Position numbers and translations under genes: made by a program. Source: Candidatus Poribacteria bacterium (lineage in GTDB: Bacteria; Poribacteria; WGA-4E; PCPOR2b). From it: a stretch of 64,000 bases of DNA. The stretch is taken from positions 124,001 through 188,000 of the forward strand of contig JAPPKS010000031.1 of the NCBI GenBank assembly GCA_028819845.1. The letters are read 5' to 3'. The notes beneath the pieces were generated by a model that was not told the origin of the DNA, did not search any database, and saw only the letters and a program-made list of their open reading frames with translations. Shown here piece after piece: positions 6,901 through 15,295 of this stretch; position 1 is the stretch's first letter, and the number at the start of each line of letters is the position of its first letter.

Positions 6901-7389
6901 TCAACGACCTAACTTGACTCGCGCCCACAGTGTTAGTCGTTTTAAATTCGGACGCACAGAAGAGGTTTTGTCGACCGGGTGCCCCGCCTGTTCCCATGCG
7001 AAAAACCCACCCAACAGCACCGCAACATTCTCTGGATTAAAGCCAAATTTATCAATTAGCTGGCGTGCCGCACGGACACTGGTGGCTTCAGCCGGTCAGC
7101 TTCAGTAAAAAACGACAAACGGCTCATTTTTGAGCTCCTGATGCCTCGTGGCGATGTCACTAATCGGCATAGAGACGGCATTCTGAATATGCCCGTTGTC
7201 GTAGGCGCCTTTGATGCGGACATCTATAATCACGACATCATCACCTGCATCCAACCGGGCTTTGAGGTCAGCGACCGTAATTCGCTGCACATCTTCAGGA
7301 GGCGCTTGAGCGGTCGAATGTGATGCGAAAGACGTTTGAAGGAGAAGGACGGTCAACAGGAAGAAAATGCACCTATATGTTTTTTTCAT
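6901..7389 (-). CDS. Exported rhodanese, candidate selenoprotein with two in-frame UGA codons
   Basis: A Sec signal peptide (about residues 1-29, ending STAQA) is followed by a single rhodanese domain: ITVADLKARLDAGDDVVIIDVR, GHIQNAVSMPISDI, then the active-site loop. The loop reads F-V-V-F-Y, UGA (7104-7102), S, UGA (7098-7096), P-A-E-A-T-S. Rhodaneses of this kind have YCSCP at this place, so both UGA codons replace cysteine. After them the frame stays open for 64 codons and encodes the rest of the fold (VRAARQLIDKFGF, NVAVLLGGFFAWEQAGHP) to a final UGA at 6903-6901, giving 162 residues with U96 and U98. UGA is an ordinary stop elsewhere in the window, so recoding as selenocysteine is the simplest reading. 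Conservation of the downstream half argues against a broken gene. GGAG lies about 8 nt before the ATG. The likely role is envelope sulfur or selenium transfer, or redox. Confidence 0.8.
7058..7101 (-). promoter_or_regulatory. Candidate bacterial SECIS element
   Basis: Directly after the first UGA of the rhodanese gene, the mRNA AGCUG (7101-7097) can pair with CAGCU (7062-7058). Inside lies GGC-UGAA-GCC (7093-7084) and CGUG-CGG-CACG (7074-7064). The CGG apical loop falls about 32 nt after the first UGA and 26 nt after the second, within the range usual for bacterial SECIS loops, which often carry GG. The pairing was done by eye and no energy was computed. Confidence 0.4.
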
Positions 7390-7477
7390 CGGTTTTTCTC
7401 CAAGTGTTGGGTTTTGACTTTTGTAATTTTAAGATGTTTTTCACGCCGGTGTCAAGAGTTTTCTGACATTGGTCAAA

Positions 7478-9043
7478 TCATAGGTTTTCCATCTCACCCG
7501 TCATCAGCAGCCCAATTGCCGGCAGTTCATGTCGAAACCGTGTTGCGTCCGCCAGTCCGCCGTTGTACATCACAAAGATGCGGTCGCTGAGTGCTAGCAC
7601 TTCATCTAACTCGGTGGAGATAAGCAATACGGCGCGGTGATTCCGCCGCTGCTCAAGAAGCCGCTGCTGCACATAGTCCGCCGCGCTAATGTCCAGACCG
7701 CGCGTTGGGTTGACTGCAAGCAGTAGTTCCGGTGTTTGTGAGAGTTCCCTAGCAATGAGCACCTTCTGCTGATTCCCGCCGGATAAGAATTTTACGGGTG
7801 AGTTCCGATTAGTAGTCCGGACATCATATCCCCGGATGAGTTCATCGGCATCAGCATTGATGCGTTTTCGATCCAACAACGGGCGCCAACGTTTAAGAAA
7901 TTTGGAACCGCCCATGAGGCTGGTTCGATAGTTATCAAGTTGCTGAATGTTAAGAATTAGGTTTTCCGCAACTGTGAAATCGAGAATGAGTCCGGCGTTT
8001 TGGCGATCATCGGGGATATATCCATATTTCAATCGGCGTATTTGATTCGACAATAAGTTGGTGACGGATTTCCCGTTGAATCGAATTTCACCGTTGCGCG
8101 GCATTCGCAGTCCCATAATGGTTTCTGCAAGCTCAATCTGGCCGTTGCCGTCAACGCCGGCGATTCCGACGATTTCGCCTGTATTCACCTCAAGTGAGCA
8201 ACTGTTTACAGCAATCTGGCCTCGACTTCCGACGACAGTTAGGTCCCGGATTTGGAGGTGTGCGGTGCCTGAGGCGTGCGGTTCGCGTTCAATCTGCGGC
8301 GGGTCATACCCGACCATGTGTTTCGCCAGGTCTGGCGGTGATGCGTCTGCCGCATGTGTAGTCGCGACCCGCTTGCCGCGGCGCAAGACCGTAATTCGAT
8401 CGCTAATCTCCATGACCTCTTTGAGTTTGTGGCTGATGAAGATTATCGAGTTGCCTTCTGTCTTTAGGCGCCGCAGGATGGTGAAGAGTTCGTGGGTTTC
8501 TTGGGGGGACAGGACGGATGTCGGCTCGTCAAGCACTAAAATTCGCGGCTTGATGGAATCGTCCATCGTTGGATTGACCAGTGCCTTGAGAATTTCAACG
8601 CGTTGCTGCATCCCCACCGACAATTGCCAAATTTTGGCACGCGGTTCGATCAACAATCCATAACGGCGGGAAAGTTCAAACACTAGCGCCTCAACCGTTC
8701 GCCGCTTTAGGCGGAATTTGCCGCGTCTGAAATTATGCGCGATGTTTTCGGCAACGCTCAACGTGGGAATTAATGCAAAGTGTTGATGAACCATGCCTAT
8801 CCCGTGTGCAATTGCCGTTTTCGGCGAATCAATTAGAACTGGCTTGCCGTCAATCCAAATCTCGCCCTCATCGGGTTGGCACAAGCCGTAAATCGTATTC
8901 ATAAGGGTCGATTTACCGGCTCCATTCTCACCGAGTACCGTGTGGACTTCACCGCGCCGTAAAGTTAGATCCACACGGTCAACGGCGAGATTGTTTCCAA
9001 ATGCCTTGGTGATGCCGCGAAGCTCTAGCGCGTAAGGTGTCAA
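7478..9043 (-). CDS. ABC transporter ATPase, double-domain simple-sugar/nucleoside type
   Basis: This 521-residue protein has two nucleotide-binding domains. The first has Walker [10 protein letters not shown] (about 39-47), the Q-loop region [10 protein letters not shown], signature LSVGMQQR and Walker [13 protein letters not shown]. The second has a degenerate Walker A ([11 protein letters not shown]), signature LSGGNQQKV and Walker [14 protein letters not shown] weakened second Walker A is normal in the RbsA/YufO group that energises uptake of simple sugars or nucleosides together with two permeases and a BMP-type or sugar-binding protein. None of those partners is adjacent, so it is an orphan here. 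Start is TTG with GGGGAG about 9 nt upstream; no in-frame ATG is near. It is cytoplasmic, on the inner membrane face. Confidence 0.88.
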   Translation of the reverse strand: MTPYALELRGITKAFGNNLAVDRVDLTLRRGEVHTVLGENGAGKSTLMNTIYGLCQPDEGEIWIDGKPVLIDSPKTAIAHGIGMVHQHFALIPTLSVAENIAHNFRRGKFRLKRRTVEALVFELSRRYGLLIEPRAKIWQLSVGMQQRVEILKALVNPTMDDSIKPRILVLDEPTSVLSPQETHELFTILRRLKTEGNSIIFISHKLKEVMEISDRITVLRRGKRVATTHAADASPPDLAKHMVGYDPPQIEREPHASGTAHLQIRDLTVVGSRGQIAVNSCSLEVNTGEIVGIAGVDGNGQIELAETIMGLRMPRNGEIRFNGKSVTNLLSNQIRRLKYGYIPDDRQNAGLILDFTVAENLILNIQQLDNYRTSLMGGSKFLKRWRPLLDRKRINADADELIRGYDVRTTNRNSPVKFLSGGNQQKVLIARELSQTPELLLAVNPTRGLDISAADYVQQRLLEQRRNHRAVLLISTELDEVLALSDRIFVMYNGGLADATRFRHELPAIGLLMTGEMENL

Positions 9044-9319
9044 ACTTACGTTCTCCCCTTTTATTTTCGGCTGAAATTCTTAACCCTGGAAGCGTTTTCT
9101 TATGCCCTATCAAACCGGATTTTGTTTCAATAATACCAGATCTGGGTATGTCCCGCTATCAAAAAGCAAGCAGGCATGGCGGTGCGATCGGTTGTGAATT
9201 AGGTGTCTTCGATTGAAAACGGATAATTTTGCAGACAAGGGTAAATTGGTACACGGTCAGCACCGTATGGGCGCCGTTGCGTTGATTCCCGACTTCTCCA
9301 ACACCATGTCCCCGCTCGG

Positions 9320-11332
9320 TTACACAACGACCAGCTTCATTCCCCAAGTTTCGACAGCGGGCAAAACAAATTTATTGTACGCTCCATCCGTCCCATGGGA
9401 GCGGATCACGGTCTTAGCGCAGTGCATGTCGAAGACGCTTATTTCCTTCGTCGTTGTATGGAGCATAAGCGAAACGTTCTCCGCCCGATCGAGGCATGAA
9501 TTGGTTACCGCGAGAGCTAGTCTCTCTGTTTCGGTTGTTCTGACCCACATGTTAATTTTGTGGAAGGAACTAATATAGGCCGGCAGGGTATCTTTTGAAA
9601 GCCAGCGTAAAAGGATTTTGAGCTGAGATGATTTAGAACCGTTTTGTAAAAACTTCCACGGATAGTACCCCGCGGCACATATTCTGCCGCCGATGTGGTT
9701 TTCAAATACGCCCATGCAGCACGGAGCGGTTTCTCGCCCTGTGTAATCCACGATTCGCGCTAGGACTTTCGCGGTTTCACTAATCGGCTTAAGAACCGCG
9801 GCGGGGGACAGCCATGGTAAGAACGATTGGCGTGCATCACGCTTGCGTCCGGCGAAGGGCGCATTTAGCGGATGATTCGTGAATTCTTCGATGCAATCCT
9901 CGTTCAGGAAACGCTCGACCTCAAATCCGGTGAACTCACCGTACCCCATTTCGTTCAGGCAGATTAAGGCTTTCGCATCCATGTAAACCCCCGAAGACAG
10001 CATTTTTAACACTTGCTCGTCACTCATGGCTAAAACGCTGCTTTCGGACAGGGCGGTCACTGAAGCGCATTCCGGTGAATAAGCTGCGGGCAATCCAATT
10101 TCTAGCAGTTCATCCGCATGCGATGCGCAGATACTTAGGACATTGTCGGCAAGCCAATCGCCTTCTGCCAAGTTGTTCACTGCATAAACATCTTTTCCCC
10201 ACCCAGTATAAATTCCTATCGGTTTTTCTCTTTTGAAATGCCTTACCAGTAAATCATAAAAAGGCCTAGTATCCCGTAGTTTTCTCAGGAGCGGCTCATA
10301 CTCATCAAGAGGCTCGTCATGTTGAGATAGTACATTGAAGGCGGCGCCCGTGCAACCTGCGGCGATATGAGACGAAGCTTCCAGCGCTGTCGCGGCGGCG
10401 CTTTTCTGCAGGCGTTGATACGGAAAATTCTCTATCTCGGATTGTATTGAGATGATGCTGTTTGGAAGCATGGATACCTGTCTCCCGACATCGTGGGACT
10501 TCCCGGCTAGCCCTCTCATGTAATCATCAAAATAGAAACCGCCCCCCGGTCGCCACATGACCTCTGACCCGTGGTCGCCGGACAAGACTTCACTCCAATG
10601 GTGGAAATCATACCCCTCAAAAAACCGATCGCCCGTCATGAATCCTAGCGGCAAACTCGGCTTCACCCGATGTACTGTGTGTTCTATCAATTTAAAAAGG
10701 CGAGCGATTGTATTGCGATTATGCTGCAGCCACGCCAGGCGCACCTCCAGCTTTTTCGCGGTGGAACCAGTATTAAATGCATCTTTAAGTGTATCCCTCG
10801 TAAACTTGACCCCAAACTCCTCTTCAAATATGAGTAGGCAATTATCGCAAAAGCAGCCGTAACCAATGGGCATATGCCCAAAGCGTACATCGTCGTCTAT
10901 CCAGATATAGTCGGGATGGGCACTAGTTACAATATTGTAAAGCTGACTGATACAAGTTCTCATGCCCTCATCGTTGGGACAAAATGAACCCAAGCAGATG
11001 TTACCGTAGAAGTCCGTCATGCGGGTATAATCGGCAGCAAGAGAGTTGGGCAAGTTTTCGTTGTGATGGCCAATAGTGGTGAGAATGTTGATACCCGTTT
11101 TGTAGCCCATAGACCGCATTTGCGCCATTCGTTCACTCAGTAATGATACGTGTTCCTCAATTGTTCCTAAATCAAGCGGTGCGTGCGTTTCCGAGGTAAA
11201 AAATGTCACCTCATCGGTGAGTGCTTTGTATTTTTCTAATAATTTAACAAGCGACTGAAAGCAGCTTTCCGGCCGCCACTGTCTTATCCCAATTCTAAAG
11301 GAAACCACAGCGTTCTGAATTCCGGGTTCCAT
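9320..11332 (-). CDS. Large glycoside-hydrolase-like protein (TIM-barrel type), substrate unknown
   Basis: The protein has 670 residues and no signal peptide. The first 350 residues look like a (beta/alpha)8 barrel of the type seen in uncharacterised glycosidase-like proteins: strands end in acidic residues, as in PDYIWIDDDVRFG followed by a Cys-rich CFCDNCLLIFEEEFG (about 140-175), and SGDHGSEVMWRPGGGFYFDD. The rest resembles the accessory domains of GH42-like beta-galactosidases, ending with a beta-sandwich-like region (about 590-670). Catalytic residues cannot be assigned. GGGAGG lies about 8 nt before the ATG. The neighbouring orphan sugar-type ATPase is on the same strand but 276 bp away; a link through sugar use is only suggested. 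Confidence 0.6.
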   Translation of the reverse strand: MEPGIQNAVVSFRIGIRQWRPESCFQSLVKLLEKYKALTDEVTFFTSETHAPLDLGTIEEHVSLLSERMAQMRSMGYKTGINILTTIGHHNENLPNSLAADYTRMTDFYGNICLGSFCPNDEGMRTCISQLYNIVTSAHPDYIWIDDDVRFGHMPIGYGCFCDNCLLIFEEEFGVKFTRDTLKDAFNTGSTAKKLEVRLAWLQHNRNTIARLFKLIEHTVHRVKPSLPLGFMTGDRFFEGYDFHHWSEVLSGDHGSEVMWRPGGGFYFDDYMRGLAGKSHDVGRQVSMLPNSIISIQSEIENFPYQRLQKSAAATALEASSHIAAGCTGAAFNVLSQHDEPLDEYEPLLRKLRDTRPFYDLLVRHFKREKPIGIYTGWGKDVYAVNNLAEGDWLADNVLSICASHADELLEIGLPAAYSPECASVTALSESSVLAMSDEQVLKMLSSGVYMDAKALICLNEMGYGEFTGFEVERFLNEDCIEEFTNHPLNAPFAGRKRDARQSFLPWLSPAAVLKPISETAKVLARIVDYTGRETAPCCMGVFENHIGGRICAAGYYPWKFLQNGSKSSQLKILLRWLSKDTLPAYISSFHKINMWVRTTETERLALAVTNSCLDRAENVSLMLHTTTKEISVFDMHCAKTVIRSHGTDGAYNKFVLPAVETWGMKLVVV

Positions 11333-11493
11333 ACCAATGCCTCCCTTTCATTTGATCGCGGTTAATCGGTACAGATTACAAGGTTGTAAAGTATAACACA
11401 TCTGTTAACGCCGCGTCTTGGCAACGCCGTGTCAAAGGCTTTAAGCAATCTCGACCCTAGTTATGGAATTTCATAGCCGAACCAATAAAACAC

Positions 11494-11523
11494 TTGACAA
11501 AAACGGCGTAGATGAGTTATCAA
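11494..11523 (+). promoter_or_regulatory. Promoter candidate in the 11333-11822 gap
   Basis: TTGACA (11494-11499), 18 nt, then TATCAA (11518-11523). It is the only signal I can support in the 490-bp gene-free stretch 11333-11822 and points towards the lipoprotein gene at 11823, about 300 nt away. Confidence 0.3.
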
Positions 11524-11822
11524 TATATTTGCGTTCGACCGGGTCATCGCCCCAACTTTATTGCGCGTTGCAGATGATGACTTCGTCCGGAAGTGTAGTT
11601 AGTTAAAATATTGAGCCTTAATCACCCGATGCGTTGGCAGCTAATGTCAGTAATTCTCGTGAAGGAACGAAAGCAGAAAAAAAATGGATACACCCGCGAA
11701 ATCTGAGTTTTAGGTGTAATCTTCCGATTTTTATTGGGCGTTCTAACGACTAACTATATTATCGGGACACCGCGTTCGGTCGTTCCCGCCAAAATCTGCA
11801 AATTCGCGAGCAAAAGGCAAAA

Positions 11823-12830
11823 ATGTTATTTCCCAACCGGTACATGCGATGCATCCTGTGTCTAGTGGCTCCCGTTATTCTCATATCCGGCTGCGGTGAG
11901 GACGATGTTGATAGGTACGGCGGCAATCTCGCGCCAAAAATTTTTGCTTTTGAGGCAGAATCTAACATCGTTGAACCCGGTGCGCAGGTACGCATAACAC
12001 TCGACGCCCGCGATATTGAGGGGCAAAAAATCGTCGTCAGATGGGATGCAGCAGGAGGGGACATCGACGGAGACACTTTCGGCGCCGTTTGGACTGCACC
12101 GGAACGGGAACGCAAGTATCAGATTGAAGTCAGGGTAAGCGACGGAGAAAAATCAACATCAAGTACCATAGATATCCAGGTGTGGCGGACGCGCCCCGGA
12201 GACTACTATCCGCTGGCAGTCGGGAATATTTGGCGGTATCGTGACGATGAAGCCAACGAGATAATTTTTGAGATTGTGGATACAATTCAGGTTCATTTAC
12301 AGGACAGTGATCCCGTAAAAAGTTTTGTGCTTGAAAAATACAGTAATGATGAGGATCTTGAAGGAATTAGCAACTTTTCCTATCTTGGCAGGCAGCTTGA
12401 CGAAAATGGAGATTCTAGAGGCATTGTTCAGCACGCTCAAAATGTTACATCTGGCGGGCCGGATACGATACTCTTCGTTCCGTTCCTGCCGCTCTACAAC
12501 TTTCCACTGATTCCCGGCAACACCTGGAGGACAAATTTTGAGGCGAGGTTAACTGGCGAATTGTTTCCAATTGGCGGCGGGAACGACCAGTTCGAGGTGA
12601 TATCTGAGGAGACGGTGACTGTTCCCGCAGGCACATTTGAAAATGTCTTTCAAGTTCAGGAGACGTTTAAGTGGAGCATTTTTGAACAGGATCTTGATAC
12701 AACAATCGCCCAGAAGTGGCTCGCACCTGGTGTTGGTATAATTAAATTCACGCAGTCTCAGACTCGTGCCGGTGTAACCGTTGAAGTTGAATTTGAACTA
12801 GAGTCTTTTGAATTGGCGACTGATGATTGA
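11823..12830 (+). CDS. Lipoprotein with PKD/Ig-like domain
   Basis: This 335-residue protein starts with a lipoprotein signal (LCLVAPVILISGC, lipid Cys near residue 24). Residues about 37-120 look like a PKD or Ig-type fold: APKIFAFEAESNIVEPGAQVRI, RWDAAGGDIDG, YQIEVRVSDGEKS. The C-terminal 200 residues begin DYYPLAVGNIWRYRDDE and end with a beta-rich region including TVTVPAGTFENVFQV, a pattern frequent in extracytoplasmic proteins of unknown role. It would be anchored to the outer membrane. Its stop overlaps the start of the PorV/PorQ-like gene, so the two are probably co-translated and may act together at the outer membrane. Confidence 0.75.
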   Translation: MLFPNRYMRCILCLVAPVILISGCGEDDVDRYGGNLAPKIFAFEAESNIVEPGAQVRITLDARDIEGQKIVVRWDAAGGDIDGDTFGAVWTAPERERKYQIEVRVSDGEKSTSSTIDIQVWRTRPGDYYPLAVGNIWRYRDDEANEIIFEIVDTIQVHLQDSDPVKSFVLEKYSNDEDLEGISNFSYLGRQLDENGDSRGIVQHAQNVTSGGPDTILFVPFLPLYNFPLIPGNTWRTNFEARLTGELFPIGGGNDQFEVISEETVTVPAGTFENVFQVQETFKWSIFEQDLDTTIAQKWLAPGVGIIKFTQSQTRAGVTVEVEFELESFELATDD

Positions 12831-13929
12831 AAAGCTAAGTGTAATTCTAATGCGAACAACGCATGCAGAATCAACGCGCCGCAAATTGCGCGGCAAGCAA
12901 CACGAACCGCGTTTATTCGCGCGGCTGGGTGCTATCGTTGTTTTGGTTACGCTCTTGAGTTGGTCAGCAGCCGAGTCGGCAAGCAAATATGCCGGCGATT
13001 TCTTGACACTGGGCGTAGGTGCGCGGCCGTTAGGCATGGGCGGCAGCTTCGCGGCAATTGCGGATGATTCCACCGCAGCTTACTGGAATCCCGCGGGACT
13101 CGGGCGGTTGCGCCACTCCGAAATCGCTTTTATGCATTCCAGCCTCGGTGAGCTAGATAGCTACGATTTCGTCAATTACATCCATCCGCTCCGTGATAGT
13201 GAATCCATCGGACTCAGTTGGTTGCGCGTTGGCATTGATGACATACCAATAACGAGCTTAAGAGTTGCGTCCAGGTCGATTGGTCCGACCAACCGCCCCG
13301 AAATTAAGGGAACTTTCAGCAACACTAACAACGCTTTCTTATTCTCCTACGGCAGACGTATCGGTTTTGACTTATCATCGAAGCGGATAGATTTACTCGT
13401 CGGCGGTAATGCCAAGTTACTTTACATTTCTGCGTTAGGAAATAGAAATGCGCTCGGGGTAGGGGGGGATGCCAGCTTGCTCTGGACGTCAGACCTTCAA
13501 CGTGCGCGCCGGTTTTCGATTGGCGTTGTCGCGCAAGATTTCTTTAAGACAAAATTATACTGGAACAATCCGCCTGAACATCCGAATCAGGCTGCGAACA
13601 CTGATACAATCAATCCGAATCTTAAGTTTGGTGTCTCGTTCGGGCAAGATATCGCGCCGTTAAATAGCCGCGTGTTGTTGACAATTGATACCGACAGCCT
13701 TTACGCCTTTGAGATGCACTACGGCGCGGAGTATGTTTTCGCCAATCTTCTGTCGCTTAGGGGCGGCGTACAGGAGCGCAAAGGTACAAACACCATTCGG
13801 ATGATGACGGCGGGCGCAGGATTCCGTCTATCTTTTTTGACAGGTGCAGCTTTCTCCATTGATTATGCGTTTCTCGGTAACGATGAACTCGGCAATAGCA
13901 ATCGAATTTCGCTGATGACAAGGTTCTAG
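12823..13929 (+). CDS. PorV/PorQ-like outer-membrane beta-barrel protein
   Basis: An ATG at 12823 overlaps the preceding lipoprotein stop (ATGATTGA); a second possible start is at 12850. After a long basic n-region and a hydrophobic core (LGAIVVLVTLLSWSAAESA) the mature protein starts KYAGDFLTLGVGARPLGMGG followed by AIADDSTAAYWNPAGLG, the hallmark of the PorV/PorQ/UPF0164 group of FadL-like barrels. Alternating beta strands continue to a final strand ending LMTRF with terminal Phe. In Bacteroidota PorV is the shuttle protein of type IX secretion. Two proteins in this window carry sorting-like C-termini (6082-6876, 34550-38608), which would fit, but related proteins also occur without that system. 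Confidence 0.78.
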   Translation: MIEKLSVILMRTTHAESTRRKLRGKQHEPRLFARLGAIVVLVTLLSWSAAESASKYAGDFLTLGVGARPLGMGGSFAAIADDSTAAYWNPAGLGRLRHSEIAFMHSSLGELDSYDFVNYIHPLRDSESIGLSWLRVGIDDIPITSLRVASRSIGPTNRPEIKGTFSNTNNAFLFSYGRRIGFDLSSKRIDLLVGGNAKLLYISALGNRNALGVGGDASLLWTSDLQRARRFSIGVVAQDFFKTKLYWNNPPEHPNQAANTDTINPNLKFGVSFGQDIAPLNSRVLLTIDTDSLYAFEMHYGAEYVFANLLSLRGGVQERKGTNTIRMMTAGAGFRLSFLTGAAFSIDYAFLGNDELGNSNRISLMTRF

Positions 13930-13989
13930 GGGCGTCAAGCAAGCGTCATCTACCGCTATTGGCGGTTGCGATTGCGGTTTTCGATATGT

Positions 13990-15243
13990 TCACGGATCCA
14001 GAGCATCGTCCAGCGTAAATCTAATTCGATTGAATCGGCGTGCCAGCGCGATTACCTTACGCCTTAAATCATCGAGATTGTCTCCACGCAGCGCATTGAT
14101 GATGCATTCAGCAATCTCCGGTGCATCTGACGGTGTCATACCGTACCGTGTAACTTCTTGTACCCCAATGCGTAGGCCGTGCGATCCGAGTTTCGCAGGA
14201 ACTTCGGCCGATCCGACGATAATATTACACGCCTCAAGCCGCTTAGCTAATGCGCCGCCTTCACCAAATTCATCGACTATGGGTAGGAGCGTATGCGATT
14301 CTGTGTACCCAAGTTCTGACCCTACAAGGCGTAGTCCGCGTTCGTGCAGCGCCTGCCCCAACGCTTTGGCATTATTGATGATTGCGGATGCTTGAGCCTT
14401 TCCGAACGTGAGCCATTCCAAGAATGTCGCCGCGAGTGCGGGCAAGCGGCCGAGGTGGTGATTCGCAATCAGCAACGGTGTGAGCGCTGATCCCATTCGC
14501 TCTGCGATAGCCCTATCGTTGGTCAAAATCATGCCGCCTTGCGGTCCGGCGAGGGTTTTATGTGTGCTGGTAACAATCACGTCCGCACCTTCATCTAGCG
14601 GTGATTGAAACCGTCCACCTGCAATTAACCCCATGACATGTGCGGCGTCATATATCAGATAAGAGTCGGGATTGAATTGGCGCATTGCCGTTTTGAGTTC
14701 TCGCACCGGTTGAGGAAAAAGAAAGAGCGCGGACCCAATGATGACGAGTTTGGGACGATGGTGTTGGATGAGAGCAATTGTCCGATCGAGGTCAATGTTG
14801 TATTTTTCACCATCCCAAGGAATGTCGACGGAATGGAGGTCGACTTTCAAGAAAGAGGAAGCTAACTTGTGCGCGTAACGATGCGCATTATGTACTTCTA
14901 ACACAGTATCGCCCGGGCTGCCGAGCGCAAATGCAGCCGCTATCCCCGCGATGTTGCCTGACAATGGCCGCAGATCGACATACGCCGCACGAAAAAGTTG
15001 CTTCGCCAATTCCTGGGCGGACTCTTCAATCTGTACGATATATCGATTTCCGCGATAGGCGCGTTGGTGTAAGTCTATGCCGGTATAGTAGCCGTAACGG
15101 CGATTGAGTTCCTCGGAAAGCAAACGCTCCACCAATGGACTGGGGGAATTTTCAGACGCGATAAGATTGAGACAATCGGCTCGAAAATTTCCGTGTTTCT
15201 GCAATAGGGATTCAATATCCCGTACATTGGCGGCAGGTTCCAT
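13990..15243 (-). CDS. Divergent serine hydroxymethyltransferase-like PLP enzyme
   Basis: This 417-residue fold-type I PLP enzyme is of SHMT length. Retained SHMT motifs are LIASENSPS (residues 27-35), DAAHVMGLIAGG (199-210) and the PLP-lysine segment VTSTHKTLAGPQGG with K229. The segment that in true SHMT reads roughly YAEGYPGKRYYGG, which helps bind substrate and folate, is instead YGYYTGIDLHQRAYRGNRY (50-68). The C-terminal substrate Arg region also differs. It may act on another beta-hydroxy amino acid or use no folate, like transaldolase or alpha-methylserine relatives. It stands alone, convergent with the PorV-like gene. Confidence 0.75.
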   Translation of the reverse strand: MEPAANVRDIESLLQKHGNFRADCLNLIASENSPSPLVERLLSEELNRRYGYYTGIDLHQRAYRGNRYIVQIEESAQELAKQLFRAAYVDLRPLSGNIAGIAAAFALGSPGDTVLEVHNAHRYAHKLASSFLKVDLHSVDIPWDGEKYNIDLDRTIALIQHHRPKLVIIGSALFLFPQPVRELKTAMRQFNPDSYLIYDAAHVMGLIAGGRFQSPLDEGADVIVTSTHKTLAGPQGGMILTNDRAIAERMGSALTPLLIANHHLGRLPALAATFLEWLTFGKAQASAIINNAKALGQALHERGLRLVGSELGYTESHTLLPIVDEFGEGGALAKRLEACNIIVGSAEVPAKLGSHGLRIGVQEVTRYGMTPSDAPEIAECIINALRGDNLDDLRRKVIALARRFNRIRFTLDDALDP

Positions 15244-15295
15244 AGAACTTTCTCAATCCGTAGGGCGTATTGTATTCTGGAAAAATTAGACCATC

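Noticed and set aside
6901-7104. Rhodanese as an ordinary pseudogene or a 95-residue truncated protein
   Set aside because: Both interruptions are UGA at conserved Cys positions and the downstream half is intact and conserved. A decayed gene would be expected to show random changes.
6575-7108. A 177-codon plus-strand frame across the sorting-module gene and the rhodanese
   Set aside because: It overlaps two recognisable genes in other frames and has no family features. The 3' part of it is the complement of the rhodanese second half.
6901-7389. UGA reassigned genome-wide to another amino acid
   Set aside because: Many well-defined genes here end in UGA (for example the genes ending at 12830, 18963 and 30420), so UGA is a normal stop.
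13952-13966. Hairpin ACCGC-TATTG-GCGGT between two convergent genes as a terminator
   Set aside because: Stem is only 5 bp and no T-run follows on either strand.
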